Below, piece after piece: positions 42,001 through 51,200 of a stretch of 64,000 nucleotides of DNA. The notes under the pieces were generated by a model that saw only the letters and a list, made by a program, of their open reading frames with translations, was not told where the DNA came from and made no database searches. The DNA lies in contig NZ_OZ242364.1 of assembly GCF_965208925.1 (NCBI RefSeq), forward strand, positions 3,596,001 through 3,660,000. The letters run 5' to 3'. Source of the stretch: Poriferisodalis sp965208925 (GTDB lineage: Bacteria; Actinomycetota; Acidimicrobiia; Acidimicrobiales; Poriferisodalaceae). Position 1 is the first letter of the stretch; every line of letters starts with the position of its first letter. The translations under genes and the position numbers were made by a program.

Positions 42001-42105
42001 GAGCACCCGGTCTGCCAGGCGCACTTGCCACGGATAGGGGTCATGCCCGTGGACCGATCGGAAGTACTCCCCGAAGAGCGCTGCATCGAGCCGGTCAGTG
42101 CTCAT
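39067..42105 (-). CDS. cas3: CRISPR-associated helicase-nuclease Cas3 (C-terminal HD, type I-G)
   Basis: 1012 residues from ATG 42105, which overlaps csb2 by 11 bases. The helicase is first: FRSVHGHDPYPWQVRLADRVL, Walker A DLPTGAGKTA, DEVH box in CLVILDEVHLSKPF, motif III EMSATP, motif V VATQAIEVGADFSFDALVTE and motif VI SLRQRVGRLDRRG. The HD nuclease is at the C-terminus: MRLAGELHDLGKVDPRFQ, HEFASVALAQ and LLATHHGNARP. This helicase-then-HD order is the type I-G arrangement, opposite to most Cas3 proteins. Recruited by Cascade, Cas3 unwinds and degrades target DNA. All catalytic motifs are intact. Confidence 0.95.
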   Translation of the reverse strand: MSTDRLDAALFGEYFRSVHGHDPYPWQVRLADRVLCEERWPDVIDLPTGAGKTAVLDTAVFALAARPEVFPRRIVFVIDRRIVVDQVCKRARLISDSIRAADSGVLASVRDALSEVAGDADAPVGVSALRGGIPLDNAWATQPDQPWVMVSTVDQFGSKLLFRGYGISEAMRPIHAGLAGNDCLVILDEVHLSKPFAATLRDVRSEPSANSFNGSLLPRRGGIVEMSATPAIDGGDRFELQPDLDLEGSSEAAARLRRIARSAKRARLVEVAGRSAHSALPTAVVRTIQNDLSGAERSIGVIVNRVRTAREVQRALSEAGVTAHLLTGRMRPLDRQRRLREIEALVDPDSRDPDAERTVVVATQAIEVGADFSFDALVTEASPLDSLRQRVGRLDRRGTLAERTGEPARCWVLGLKTELNGKRPDPIYGEAVRVTWNELSARADDGQIDIGPASTQLHGFPHEAAAPTRRSPLLLCTHMDAWTQTSPEPLVQPEIGDFLHGFDDNPPEPEVAIVWRWDRSPDALRLVPPRPAEQLPVPLSAAKAWLRGGEETLVADVACAASARRSPGDAPGAGESTTVRCYVGGNDVVREIAVEDIGPGDVLLAHPGVGGLSDGTWNPLPRGEAAAPDTAASETAPSDVAVHDLGDEAQWAGRRRRTVRLDEQLDRQLRAWLGDETPRLPRPLSDDLSPGDVDVEIDDGGSRSPKLRILLWIDELYELMDRRLTAVPQHLRWLFGDESAADEDGIGVLEHLGDGADFDVELIAHAGGGAEGPARQRDLPNYYVIVERSVDMTGTGGDDEPSLTGTAIRLGDHLAGVGERAADFAERLGLSAELANDMRLAGELHDLGKVDPRFQAQMVGHDRVALAMLREPLAKSLPGARTRPHAWPPARHEFASVALAQSAPEALGGAHDPDLVLHLLATHHGNARPLAAILPDACPQDLTYGLNGSLLNTRTDFSETSLALDMADRFWRLCARYGHHGLAWLEAILRLADHRQSEAEAHGFRRTSPEVR

Positions 42106-43627
42106 CGCTGCTTCCCCGGCTGCTGCGCTCGGCGAGCGGGAGACGCTGCGTCGCAGGCCGCATGAGGCCGAGGCCGAGAAACCTGCCCGAACCCAGAACG
42201 AGCGGCCCCCTGACGGCGTGGTCGAACCGCACCGCGGCGTGCACCAGGCGGCGACGCACGCCGTCGCCGCGCCGGGTGCCCTGCACAAAGGCCGGATAGT
42301 GAGCTGCGGGTTGCGCTCCGGGGATTAGCGGGTCCAGCGACACGGCCACTGCGGCCGGCTCGGGCAGCCCGACATGGATGCACGACCGGCGCACCTGCTC
42401 CTCCGCGGCCGCCCATGCCTTCGCCCGAGCGGCCGGCGAGCCGCTGGCGAGCCGGCCGGGATTCTTCGGGAGCGCTACCGGCATTGCGCTGATCCACTCC
42501 GACGACGGCCTCGACCATGTGCCGGCACGCAGGCTGCTGAGCTCGAACGGCGGCTGCCTGCGCTGCAAGTCGATGACCTGGCCGCCGCCGAGCGTGAGAC
42601 GGCATCGGCCCACAGGCTCAGCGTGCTCCCAGGTGCCGATGGCGCGATATGCCGCGTGGGCGTCACCGCTGTCGAGCGCCACTGGCATCATTGCCGCGAG
42701 GCCCATGATGCGGCCGTCCGCGTAGTCGTGGCCGACATTGGGCAGCGCCAGAAAGGCGACATGGGGGTGCCGGCTCGGGCTGCCGTCGGGCAGGTGGCCG
42801 CTCAAGCCCTCCGGCGGCGGGTCGTCTGCGTGACGAAAGACCGCGCCGCGCAGCGCCTCGGCCAGTTCGACCGTTCGGATCGCCAGGAAGCGGCGCTGGT
42901 CGACCGGCATCTCGAACACGACGAGCTCACCCGCATTGTCAGGCCGCGCCGACGACGGGCCGTGATCCGCCTCGGCCGGTTCGGCGTAGCGGACCCCGAC
43001 GAACGGCAGTGCCCGCGGACGCACTCCCTCATGGCGTCGGTGAGCGGCCTCCAGCGCTGCGAGCTGGCCGCGCTGGGCACAACGGAGCACCAGCGGCCCG
43101 ACGCCCGGGCGCAGTGTCGGTTCGGGCACATCGTCGACCAATCGGCACGAGACCAGCGAAGATGAATGACCGATTCTCGTCACCCCGGCGAGCAGGCCGC
43201 CCAGTGCCGCTCGGGTGCTCGCATCCGGTGCGGCATCCCACCGGTAGACCACGCGAGGGTCGGCGGGCGTGACCGACGGGAAGTGGCGCTCCTGCTTGAT
43301 GCGACCGTCGGGAAGCAATTCCAGCGCCGATTTCACAGCGCCTTTTCCCGTGCGGAGCCGGGCGTCATTGACCGGCACGAAGACGCTGACTGCGCGCCTG
43401 ACCGCCACGTTGCCGTCCTGGGAGGCTGCTATCTCGGGCGGGTCTTGGCGCTCGAGCCATTCCAGCGCCGCTCGCTGTGCCGGATCGGGCTCGTCGGCGT
43501 CTGCCCACGTCGCCACGAGCGCTGAGAACAGCCGAGCCGGGTGCGGCGGCCACTCGTGCTCGCGGCGGTCGTGATGAGCGGTCGCGACATAGCGCCCGGT
43601 CAGCAGCGTCACCTCGACCGCGATCAC
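42095..43627 (-). CDS. csb2: Csb2: type I-G Cas5-Cas6-type RAMP protein
   Basis: 510 residues. GTG 43627 overlaps the csb1 stop as GTGA; longer upstream frames run through csb1 and are spurious. The beginning VIAVEVTLLTGRYVATAHHDRREHEWPPHPARLFSALVATW is the strongly conserved Csb2 (GSU0054 family) N-terminus. The C-terminus has LGSGRFLGLGLMRP, a glycine-rich RAMP loop. Csb2 is regarded as a fusion of Cas5 and Cas6, so it should process the crRNA at the repeat hairpin and cap the 5' handle. No separate cas6 is seen, in agreement. Confidence 0.88.
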   Translation of the reverse strand: MIAVEVTLLTGRYVATAHHDRREHEWPPHPARLFSALVATWADADEPDPAQRAALEWLERQDPPEIAASQDGNVAVRRAVSVFVPVNDARLRTGKGAVKSALELLPDGRIKQERHFPSVTPADPRVVYRWDAAPDASTRAALGGLLAGVTRIGHSSSLVSCRLVDDVPEPTLRPGVGPLVLRCAQRGQLAALEAAHRRHEGVRPRALPFVGVRYAEPAEADHGPSSARPDNAGELVVFEMPVDQRRFLAIRTVELAEALRGAVFRHADDPPPEGLSGHLPDGSPSRHPHVAFLALPNVGHDYADGRIMGLAAMMPVALDSGDAHAAYRAIGTWEHAEPVGRCRLTLGGGQVIDLQRRQPPFELSSLRAGTWSRPSSEWISAMPVALPKNPGRLASGSPAARAKAWAAAEEQVRRSCIHVGLPEPAAVAVSLDPLIPGAQPAAHYPAFVQGTRRGDGVRRRLVHAAVRFDHAVRGPLVLGSGRFLGLGLMRPATQRLPLAERSSRGSSDEH

Positions 43628-44877
43628 GAGCCGTCCGCCGCTCCCGCCCGAACGGACACCTCCCGACTGCGCCGCAGCAGCTCCACCAGCTTGGGCGCAG
43701 GCACCAGCCTGATCTCGCCGGCCTCCCAGCCGGTGCCGACGGTCTCGGCCCAGTACGAGGCCTCCTGCAGGAGCGCCGCGCTCGACTCTCGGTCGATCTC
43801 GACCGTCTCGGGAGTGGACCCGTCGCGCCCCACGAGCTCCACCGACGGAGGATGCTCGGGCACCAACAGACAGCGCGAACGGAGATCCATGTCCATCTCG
43901 TAGCCGTAGGCGACAGCCGCGACCCCCAGTGCAGCCACCGCAGTGCGGGCCGCGACGGCCGCCTCTCGGCTCGCTCCGGCGAACTTCAGGCGGCGAAGCG
44001 CCGCCAGCGAGATCACCGTGGTCTGGCGTGCCGACGAGACGGTGACGCCTCCCGCCAGGCCGTCGATCGAGGGCGCGATATTGCCGTGATTGATCTTCGA
44101 GGGCTGGCCAGCCTCGCCGCTCTCGCTCCCCCGCGACGCCCGCTCGGGCTTGCCGTTGCGGTCCTTGGCCGCCTCGTCGGGATCGAGCGTCCACACCTGC
44201 TCAGGGTCGGCGTGGTTGTACGCGGCCTGATCGGCCGGCAGCTTCTCGATCTGCAGCGGATCGATCCGGCTGCCGACCTTCGATCCGACCCTCGCGTCCA
44301 GCCCGACAACCTCCGAGACGTACGCCCGCTGGAATTTGGCGCCCAAGCCGCCCTTCGGCCCCGTCGAATCCCACTGGCCGAACAGCAACGCCGTCGGCGC
44401 GTACTTGAACATCGCGCCCGCGTTGCGCGGCTGAGCGTCGGTGATCGCCCGGCCGACATCGGTCAGCCGGAACAGCGTGCCCTCGAGCAGGCTGTCGCGG
44501 AAGATCGCATCGGCGAGGCGGTGCGGCGCTTCGAGCACCGTCAACCGGCCGATGTCGCTCACATCGGGCTCGCCCGAGAAATCCACGAACGGCACCGGGA
44601 AGCGCAGCTCGTCGGTCTCCCAGCCCTCCAAGAGCGCCAGCTCCGCCCGATTCGCCTGCGACGCCACCGAGTCCAGCAACACCGTCGTGGACACACGGTC
44701 GCCGATCTGGCGTTCCTCGACGGCATATCTGTGCTGGGCATTGCCTGGGACCGCGTAGGTCGGCGGGAACACCTTGCCGCCCTCGCCGTCCGCAGGCTGC
44801 AAGCTCATGATTGAGCGCAGAGCGACCGCTCCGCCTGCCACGGCGTCCTGCAGCATCTTGTAGGTCAACTCAGCCAT
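43624..44877 (-). CDS. csb1: Csb1: type I-G Cas7 backbone protein
   Basis: 417 residues from ATG 44877 with a good Shine-Dalgarno (AAAGGAGACACGAATG); an upstream in-frame ATG adds 11 residues. Csb1 (GSU0053 family) features: ALRSIMSLQPADGEGGKVFPPTYA near the start, LLDSVASQANRAELALL, DVGRAITDAQPRNAGAMFKYAPTALLFGQWDS, and GSRIDPLQIEKLP. Cas7 subunits polymerise along the crRNA spacer. It is the first gene of the operon csb1-csb2-cas3-csb3/extension-cas4/1-cas2, all minus strand. Intergenic distances range from an 11-base overlap to four bases, so the genes are probably co-transcribed from a promoter in 44878-45154. Confidence 0.92.
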   Translation of the reverse strand: MAELTYKMLQDAVAGGAVALRSIMSLQPADGEGGKVFPPTYAVPGNAQHRYAVEERQIGDRVSTTVLLDSVASQANRAELALLEGWETDELRFPVPFVDFSGEPDVSDIGRLTVLEAPHRLADAIFRDSLLEGTLFRLTDVGRAITDAQPRNAGAMFKYAPTALLFGQWDSTGPKGGLGAKFQRAYVSEVVGLDARVGSKVGSRIDPLQIEKLPADQAAYNHADPEQVWTLDPDEAAKDRNGKPERASRGSESGEAGQPSKINHGNIAPSIDGLAGGVTVSSARQTTVISLAALRRLKFAGASREAAVAARTAVAALGVAAVAYGYEMDMDLRSRCLLVPEHPPSVELVGRDGSTPETVEIDRESSAALLQEASYWAETVGTGWEAGEIRLVPAPKLVELLRRSREVSVRAGAADGS

Positions 44878-45154
44878 TCGTGTCTCCTTTCTGGCAATGC
44901 ATCGCCCCACATCGCGGGATTCGCATACTGGTCGATGGGTGTGACATCAAGAACTCGAGCACGCCCAACGAGAGAGGACCCACCCCGGCCGGCGGGACGG
45001 GTCCTCCCGCATTCAAGCCGGCAATCCGTCCAAGAAAACCGGCTACGAACGCCGCCGGCACCCTACCCCACGCCCGTATTAGCAGGGAGGGGTCATACCG
45101 TGCCTGAAACATGCGTGTCGTCACCCGGTTGTGAGCTGCCTGAGCGGGCCGGTC
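44878..45154. other. Space between the cas operon and the surface-protein block
   Basis: 277 bp containing the csb1 ribosome-binding site and, presumably, the cas promoter. I found no strong -35/-10 pair and no gene. Confidence 0.5.
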
Positions 45155-47890
45155 TCAGGGGCTGCTGTTCGCTGCGCGGGGCCAGTCACGGTGCAGCCGA
45201 GGGTCCCGGCTGGAATCGACGAACAGGCGTCGCCCGGCGCTGACGCTCTCGTCGGTGTCGTCGGTGTCCGGATCGTCGTCGATGCCGGAGCCCCGCGCGA
45301 GTCCCTCGCGCAGATCGATCACCTTGCGGCTGACGTTGATCGCCTGGGCGATGGTGTGGTCGGGATCCTCGGTGGTGAACCGGAACACGACCTGCCTGCC
45401 GGGCAACGGGGCCGCGATCTCCAGCTGGTCAGGGCTCCACGCTGCGCCCGCCGGCAGCAGCCCCTCGAGGATGTCGCTGATCAACGCATCCGGAATCTCA
45501 CCGAGGCTCTCGCCGGCACCCAGATACTCGGTGACCCAGTCGCTGAAGGTGACAAGGAAGCTGACCGAGCTGATCCCGCCCTCGAAATCGATGTCGCCGG
45601 TGAAGCCTGTCTCGTGGAGGTCCACGATCTCGTCGTCGCCTTCGCAGGGGTCTCGCAGCTCAGCCGCAAAATGCTGGGAGAAGTCCCGGTTGCTGTTGAG
45701 CAGCTGCACGAGTTCCCCATAGGTCTGGCTGCGCGGCTCATCGCCGGGAGCTTCGATGTGGCGGATGGTGATGAACTGGCTGCTGGAGTCCACCCACACC
45801 TGCGTCGCCGGCGGGTCGTCGCCGACGACCCCGAATGTTCGATCGGACCTCTCGCTGCGGATCTGCCACCCGTTGCCTGCTGCGCCCGCCGCCTCACCGG
45901 ACCACTTGGCCACGATGTCCACGGACTCGCCAAGCGATGCCTGCGCCCGTCGGCTGATGTGCTCGATCTCGTCGGGGCGCGTGGTCTGCTCGCTGTCGTC
46001 GACGCCGGGATTGGGCGCGCCGACGAGCACCGACTCCACCGCAAGGCGCGCTGTGGGCGCAGTGACGGAGGCGCCGCGGCTCGCGCTGCGCTGGCGGGAT
46101 TCGTTGATGGCCACGCCGCTGCGCAGCACGACCCGGTCGCCGGGCGCGAGCGCGTAGGCGCCGCCTTCGAAGCGCAGCGGGAACGAGTACAGCGCTGTCC
46201 CCAAGAATCGGTCCAGACTCACCATCGTCGGCGATTCGACGCCGACCGGGGCGCCGCTGTCGGTGATCACCCGGATGCGCCCGGAGTTGACGGTGATGCC
46301 GTCATCGTCGCCGGTGGCGGGCTCGCGGAACTGTGGCGCCTGCACCGAAACCCAGAGGTCGGTCTGGCCGACGAGCGCGATCGCCGTGATCGACGGCCGG
46401 CCCGACACGCTGCGGGGCGGCTGCACGACCTCTATGTCGCCGCCGATCGAGCGCCGGTCGTCGTTGGTGCTGTGCCAGCCCTCGGCCGTCTCCAGCACGA
46501 TCAGGTCGCCGGCTTCGAAGGGGTCATGAACGGTCACCTTGACTGACGAGAACAGACCGCACGGATCGCTGCTGACGCGCGGAAGCAGCTCGATTTCCTC
46601 GATCCAGGCGGGGGCTCCGTTCACATACAGCAGATCGCGCACCCTGCCTCTAAAGCGCGAGCCGTCGACCTCGAGACTCTCGCTGAAGTTGATCCGCAGC
46701 GTGTCGTCGCCTGGGGTGACGCGGATCTGGGCGCTCAGCGGCCGAGCCGATGCCGCCGCAGCGATCGCCTCGGCCATCGTCTCGTCGTCGACCTCGCCGA
46801 TGGCCGCTACCAGCAGGTGGTTCCTGCGGTCCCCGACGTCGCGCGGGGTCCTGGCCAGGAAGCTGCGGACCGAGGCCGGCAGCGGGCCGCCGGCGAGCAG
46901 CAGCGGCACCGGACCGGAGTCGTCGATTCCCACTGCGAGCAGCGGCGCGGCCGCTGCCGCCTCGATCGGCGAGCGGGGATCAGCCAGCGCAACCACGCTC
47001 TGCGACGGCATGAGCTCGTCGCGGCACGTCGCCGTCAGCATCTGCGCCGCCGCGGCTGCGCCGATCGTTGTCGAGCCGCCCGCCACTCGGTTGACCTCGT
47101 CGACTCCTTCGGCCAGCAGCGGCGAGACGACCGCCCCGGACACCGCTGAGGTGCCGCCGACGATGACCACCCGTTCGATGCCCGCCTGCCGCAGGTACCC
47201 GGCAGCGGCATCGGGCAGCTCGTCACGACGGGTCAGCAGAATCGGCAGCTCACGGGCGAACGCCACCGATCCCAGCCCCACAGCCTCGGCGAGACGCTTG
47301 TCATCGCCGTTGACCAGCAGCGCAGCGGAACCCTCAGCACCGCACCAGGCGGTGTCACCGGGAAGTTCCCTGGCCGCCGCCGCGGCCGTGCCATACCGAT
47401 CCGCACCAGCCACCCGCCGCACGGTCGGCTCCGCCTCGAGCGACGCCACCTCGGCGACCACCCGCTCGCTGACCGCGGCGGGGCCGCCCATGACAATGAC
47501 TGTCGAGACGTCGTGGGCGTCGATGAACTCGGCAACCGCCGACGGCAGCCGATCCGGTTGGGTGAGCATGACCGGCGCCTTGTGGTAGCCCGCGAGGCCC
47601 GCCGCCGCGAACGTGTCCGCTATCGATGCTCCCGAAGCCAGCACCACCGCGGAGACCGCCCCGAGGCCGCCGCGCTGGCGCGCGAATCGCCACGCTGCCA
47701 GCACCGAGGTGTCGTAGCGGTCACGGCCCGCCAGCAGGCGAACTCCGCCCGCCCCGAGCGTCGTCTGCCCATCATCGGGATCGACGAACAGCTCGCCTGC
47801 GGTGTTCGCGGCGCTCGCCGCCCGGCTGCCGACGAGGCTCAGCGATGTCGCCGCCAACACGCACGCAAGCAGGATGCGGACAGCCCTCAT
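45155..47890 (-). CDS. Secreted CWB2-repeat cell-wall protein with a C-terminal beta-rich region
   Basis: 911 residues from ATG 47890, where the signal peptide AVRILLACVLAATSLSLVG starts. Residues 45-400 hold three or more CWB2 (cell-wall binding type 2) repeats: DRYDTSVLAAWRFARQRG, STVIVMGGPAAVSERVVAEV, VRRVAGADRYGTAAAAARE, ERVVIVGGTSAVSGAVV. CWB2 modules attach proteins non-covalently to secondary wall polymers. The remaining 500 residues are beta-rich with IRVTPGDDTLRINFSESLEVDG, GDLIVLETAEGW and other sandwich-like strands; no enzymatic motif was recognised. It is divergent from the giant Calx-beta gene, with 405 bp between the start codons. Confidence 0.8.
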   Translation of the reverse strand: MRAVRILLACVLAATSLSLVGSRAASAANTAGELFVDPDDGQTTLGAGGVRLLAGRDRYDTSVLAAWRFARQRGGLGAVSAVVLASGASIADTFAAAGLAGYHKAPVMLTQPDRLPSAVAEFIDAHDVSTVIVMGGPAAVSERVVAEVASLEAEPTVRRVAGADRYGTAAAAARELPGDTAWCGAEGSAALLVNGDDKRLAEAVGLGSVAFARELPILLTRRDELPDAAAGYLRQAGIERVVIVGGTSAVSGAVVSPLLAEGVDEVNRVAGGSTTIGAAAAAQMLTATCRDELMPSQSVVALADPRSPIEAAAAAPLLAVGIDDSGPVPLLLAGGPLPASVRSFLARTPRDVGDRRNHLLVAAIGEVDDETMAEAIAAAASARPLSAQIRVTPGDDTLRINFSESLEVDGSRFRGRVRDLLYVNGAPAWIEEIELLPRVSSDPCGLFSSVKVTVHDPFEAGDLIVLETAEGWHSTNDDRRSIGGDIEVVQPPRSVSGRPSITAIALVGQTDLWVSVQAPQFREPATGDDDGITVNSGRIRVITDSGAPVGVESPTMVSLDRFLGTALYSFPLRFEGGAYALAPGDRVVLRSGVAINESRQRSASRGASVTAPTARLAVESVLVGAPNPGVDDSEQTTRPDEIEHISRRAQASLGESVDIVAKWSGEAAGAAGNGWQIRSERSDRTFGVVGDDPPATQVWVDSSSQFITIRHIEAPGDEPRSQTYGELVQLLNSNRDFSQHFAAELRDPCEGDDEIVDLHETGFTGDIDFEGGISSVSFLVTFSDWVTEYLGAGESLGEIPDALISDILEGLLPAGAAWSPDQLEIAAPLPGRQVVFRFTTEDPDHTIAQAINVSRKVIDLREGLARGSGIDDDPDTDDTDESVSAGRRLFVDSSRDPRLHRDWPRAANSSP

Positions 47891-48282
47891 GCCGCGATGG
47901 GAGGTCTCCGCCAGGTGCCCGTACGGCGACTCACCACAGCGACGCGTTTGCTGCGGCGGCAGCTCGTCCGCTCGCCACGCCGGCTCGCCGGGCGGCAGCC
48001 CATCGTTGTGTCCGCCGTTTGACATGCATTGGCTGATTCCCCGCACTGAATGACATCGACAGGCTAGTCAACACAGACCAATATGCTGCCATTCGACTGA
48101 TGCACGCGATCTGGCGGCACCGTCGGCGTCGAGCACCTCTCGGGCTGGGCACGAGCACGCCCCTGACACCCCGGCCAGCAGACACAACCGGTGTCCGCGC
48201 CGCATGAGCCAACAGGGCCAAGCCGGCAGTGCCAACTGGCCGTGCCGACCTGAAATGGCTGATCGCGTCAGCACGTTTAGGT

Positions 48283-48288
48283 CATAAT
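48283..48288 (+). promoter_or_regulatory. Putative leaderless -10 element of the giant Calx-beta gene (CATAAT)
   Basis: CATAAT lies seven bases upstream of ATG 48296, at the right distance for transcription to start at the A of the start codon. There is no Shine-Dalgarno sequence. The -35 region is unconvincing. The 48047-48282 stretch holds no gene. Confidence 0.35.
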
Positions 48289-48295
48289 CTGCCGC

Positions 48296-51200
48296 ATGAG
48301 AAAAGCTCGGCACCACGCACTGTGGACGCTTCTGCCCATCACCGCAGCTCTGCTGGCGCTGGTGCCGCTGTTGATCACTGACGACGAGGCCGGCGCGCAG
48401 TCGATGTCGGTCGTGTCGGTGCCGGAGACCCTGACGGTGTCAGAGTCGGCCACTGAGATCGGCATTCCGATCACGGTCACCCCGGCGTCGTCATCGCCGG
48501 TGACTGTCACTTGGATCACGAGGTCGGACAGCGATGCAGACACCCACGACGCGACAGGCGGCGGCTCAGGTGACGCGGGCCGCGACTACACCTCCGCTGC
48601 CGGCGGCTCGGTAACCGCAAGTGCATCAACAACATCAGTCTCTGTTTTCGTAGGTCTCAACGGTGATGCGCTTGACGAGCACGATGAGGTGTTCGTGGTG
48701 GAGATCACGAACGTCACCGGCGGCGCCACGCTGGACACTTCGGCGTCGTCGACGGTGGTGACGATCACCGACGACGATGCGGAGCCGTCGCTGTCGCTGT
48801 CGCCTGCTGATCCGGAGGTCTCCGAGGGCGATTCGGTGGCGTTGACGGCGCAGTTGGGCGCTGTGTCGGGCAGGGACGTGACGGTGACGTGGGGCACGGC
48901 GCTGGCGACCGACGGCACGGCGCAGACGCGTGCGGCGCAGACCGACTTCACTGCGGTGACCGACGCGACGGCGACCATCCCCGCGGGCATGCTCACCGCG
49001 TCGCTGCCGGTGGCCACGGTGGAGGATGCTGTTGCCGAGAGCGATGAGCGCTTCAACGTGGTGGTGTCGGAGGCGGACTACGCCACGGGAGAGCCGTTGA
49101 CGCGTACGGTGACGATCCTCGACGACGACGAGCGGCGCATTTCGATCAGCCCGACCAGTGCTTCGGTGGACGTCAACGAGGACGTCTCGGGCGGCACGGT
49201 GAGCCTGTCGGTGGTGCTGGACGGTGCTGCGGGCGCCGATGTGACCTTCGACTGGACGACTGCGGCATCGACGCAGGGCTCGCCTGCGACGGTGGGCGAC
49301 GACTACACCACCAGCTCGGGCAATGACGTCACCATCGCCGCCGGGCAGACGCAGGCGACGATCGTGGTGCCGATCGTCAATGACAACCTCAAGGAGGCAT
49401 CGCGCCAGAGTTTCGTGGTGAGGCTGAGCGATCTGTCGTCGAATGCGCTGCTGGCCGACGTGCCCGCTGCTCAGTCGCCCGGACGCTCGTCGATGGGCGA
49501 GGTGACGGTGTGGATCGTCGATGACGAGCCGGCTGCGCAGGTCAGCCTGACGGGGAACGTGACCGTCGAAGAGGGCTCTGCTGCTGTGTTCACGGTGTCG
49601 GTCGACCGTGCTGCGGACCACGAACGCACGGTGGTCTACGACGCCGCGCTGATCAGTTCGAGCCGGATCGGCGGCAGCGGGATCTATGCGCCCGTGACGG
49701 CGGTGGCTTCGAGCGGCGACGTGGCGGTAGTGACCAGCGGCGAGGCGACGCTGGCTGCGGGGCAGACGTCGGTGAATGTGTCGGTCGCGACGACTGATGA
49801 CAACGTGGGCGAGCCCGACGAGTATTTCGAGTTCAGGGTGGACGACCTGCGGGGGGCGGCCTACGCGGCCGGTGAGACGCCGATGCTGCCCGACCCGGTG
49901 CTGGGCCTGATCACCGACAACGAGCCGCGGATAGCGATCGAGGCGTCTTCGTCGGATGGGCTGCGCTCGGTGAGCGAGGACGCCGGCACGGTGACCTTGA
50001 CTGTGTCGTTGTCGCAGGCGGCGACGTCGCAGGTGTCGGTGGGGTGGACGACGGCTGCTCGTTCCGACGGCGGCAGGCAGGCCTCAGCGGGCACGGACTT
50101 CACGTCGGGTTCGGGCACGCTGACGTTCGCTGCGGGCGAGCAGACGAAGTCGTTCACTGTGGCGATCCTCGACGACGACGTGTACGAGCCGTTCGACGAG
50201 GGCTTCGTGGTGCGGCTGAGGAACCTGTCGGCGAACGCGTACTTCGGGGGCTCGCCGAGGGACGACCACGACTCGGTGACGGTGGCGATCCAGAGCGACG
50301 ACGACCCGCCCGATGTGTCGGTGGCCGACAGCGAGGCCGAGGAGGGCGACAGGATGATCTTCGAGGTCACGCTGAGCCGTGAGTCGCAGGTGGCCCTGCT
50401 GATTCGGTGGAGCACAGGGCTGGTCAGCGACGGCGACGCGGCCACACGCGCCGCCGCCGCCGACTTCACCGCGGTCAGCCTCGGCACATTGACGATCCAA
50501 CCAGGCAGCACCGCGGGGTTCGTGACGGTGAACACCACAGAGGACTCCGATGCCGAGTTCCACGAGCGCTTCGCGATGACCCCCACCCAGCTCGCCCGAA
50601 GCGACAGCACCACGCTGAGCGTGGGCCTGTCGGGTGCGACGGGCACGATTCTCAACGACGACCGCGTGCAAGTGACGGTCGGCGATGCGACCGTCGACGA
50701 GGACGCTCCCGGCGGCGACGCGGTGGTGACGGTGACGCTGGAGCGCACCTGGTATGAGGACGTGTCGGTGCAGTGGAGGACCGACGCGACCGGGCGGGCG
50801 GTGTCGGGCACCGACTTCACCGGGGTGTCCGCGGGAACGGTGCAGATCGCCGCGGGCCAGATGTCGAGCACGCTGTCGGTGGCGATCACCGACGACTCGC
50901 TCGACGAGCACGACGAGGCCTTCGAGGTGGTGCTGTCGAACCCGACGGGGACCGCGGCGCTGGCCGACGATATGGGCAACGTCAGCACGACGATCAGGGC
51001 CGAGGTGACCGTCGTCGACGACGACGACCCGCCGGAGGTGTCGATCGCGGCGGGCACCGGCACAGAAGGCGGCCCGATCAGCTTCGAGGTGACCCTCAGC
51101 GCGGTCTCAGGACGCGACGTGGTGGTGCAGTACCACACCGAGGCCGACACCGCCGCCGGGGCGCGCCAGGCCACAGCCGACGCCGACTACACCCCGGTCG

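Noticed and set aside
39966..42288. Alternative frames within cas3 and a longer cas3 N-terminus
   Set aside because: The upstream residues are an Arg/Cys/Ser-rich translation of the csb2 3' end; the family start MSTDRLDAALFGEYF fits ATG 42105.
43628..44194. N-terminal extension of Csb2
   Set aside because: It runs antiparallel in phase through csb1 with low-complexity sequence; the family N-terminus starts exactly at GTG 43627, which overlaps the csb1 stop.
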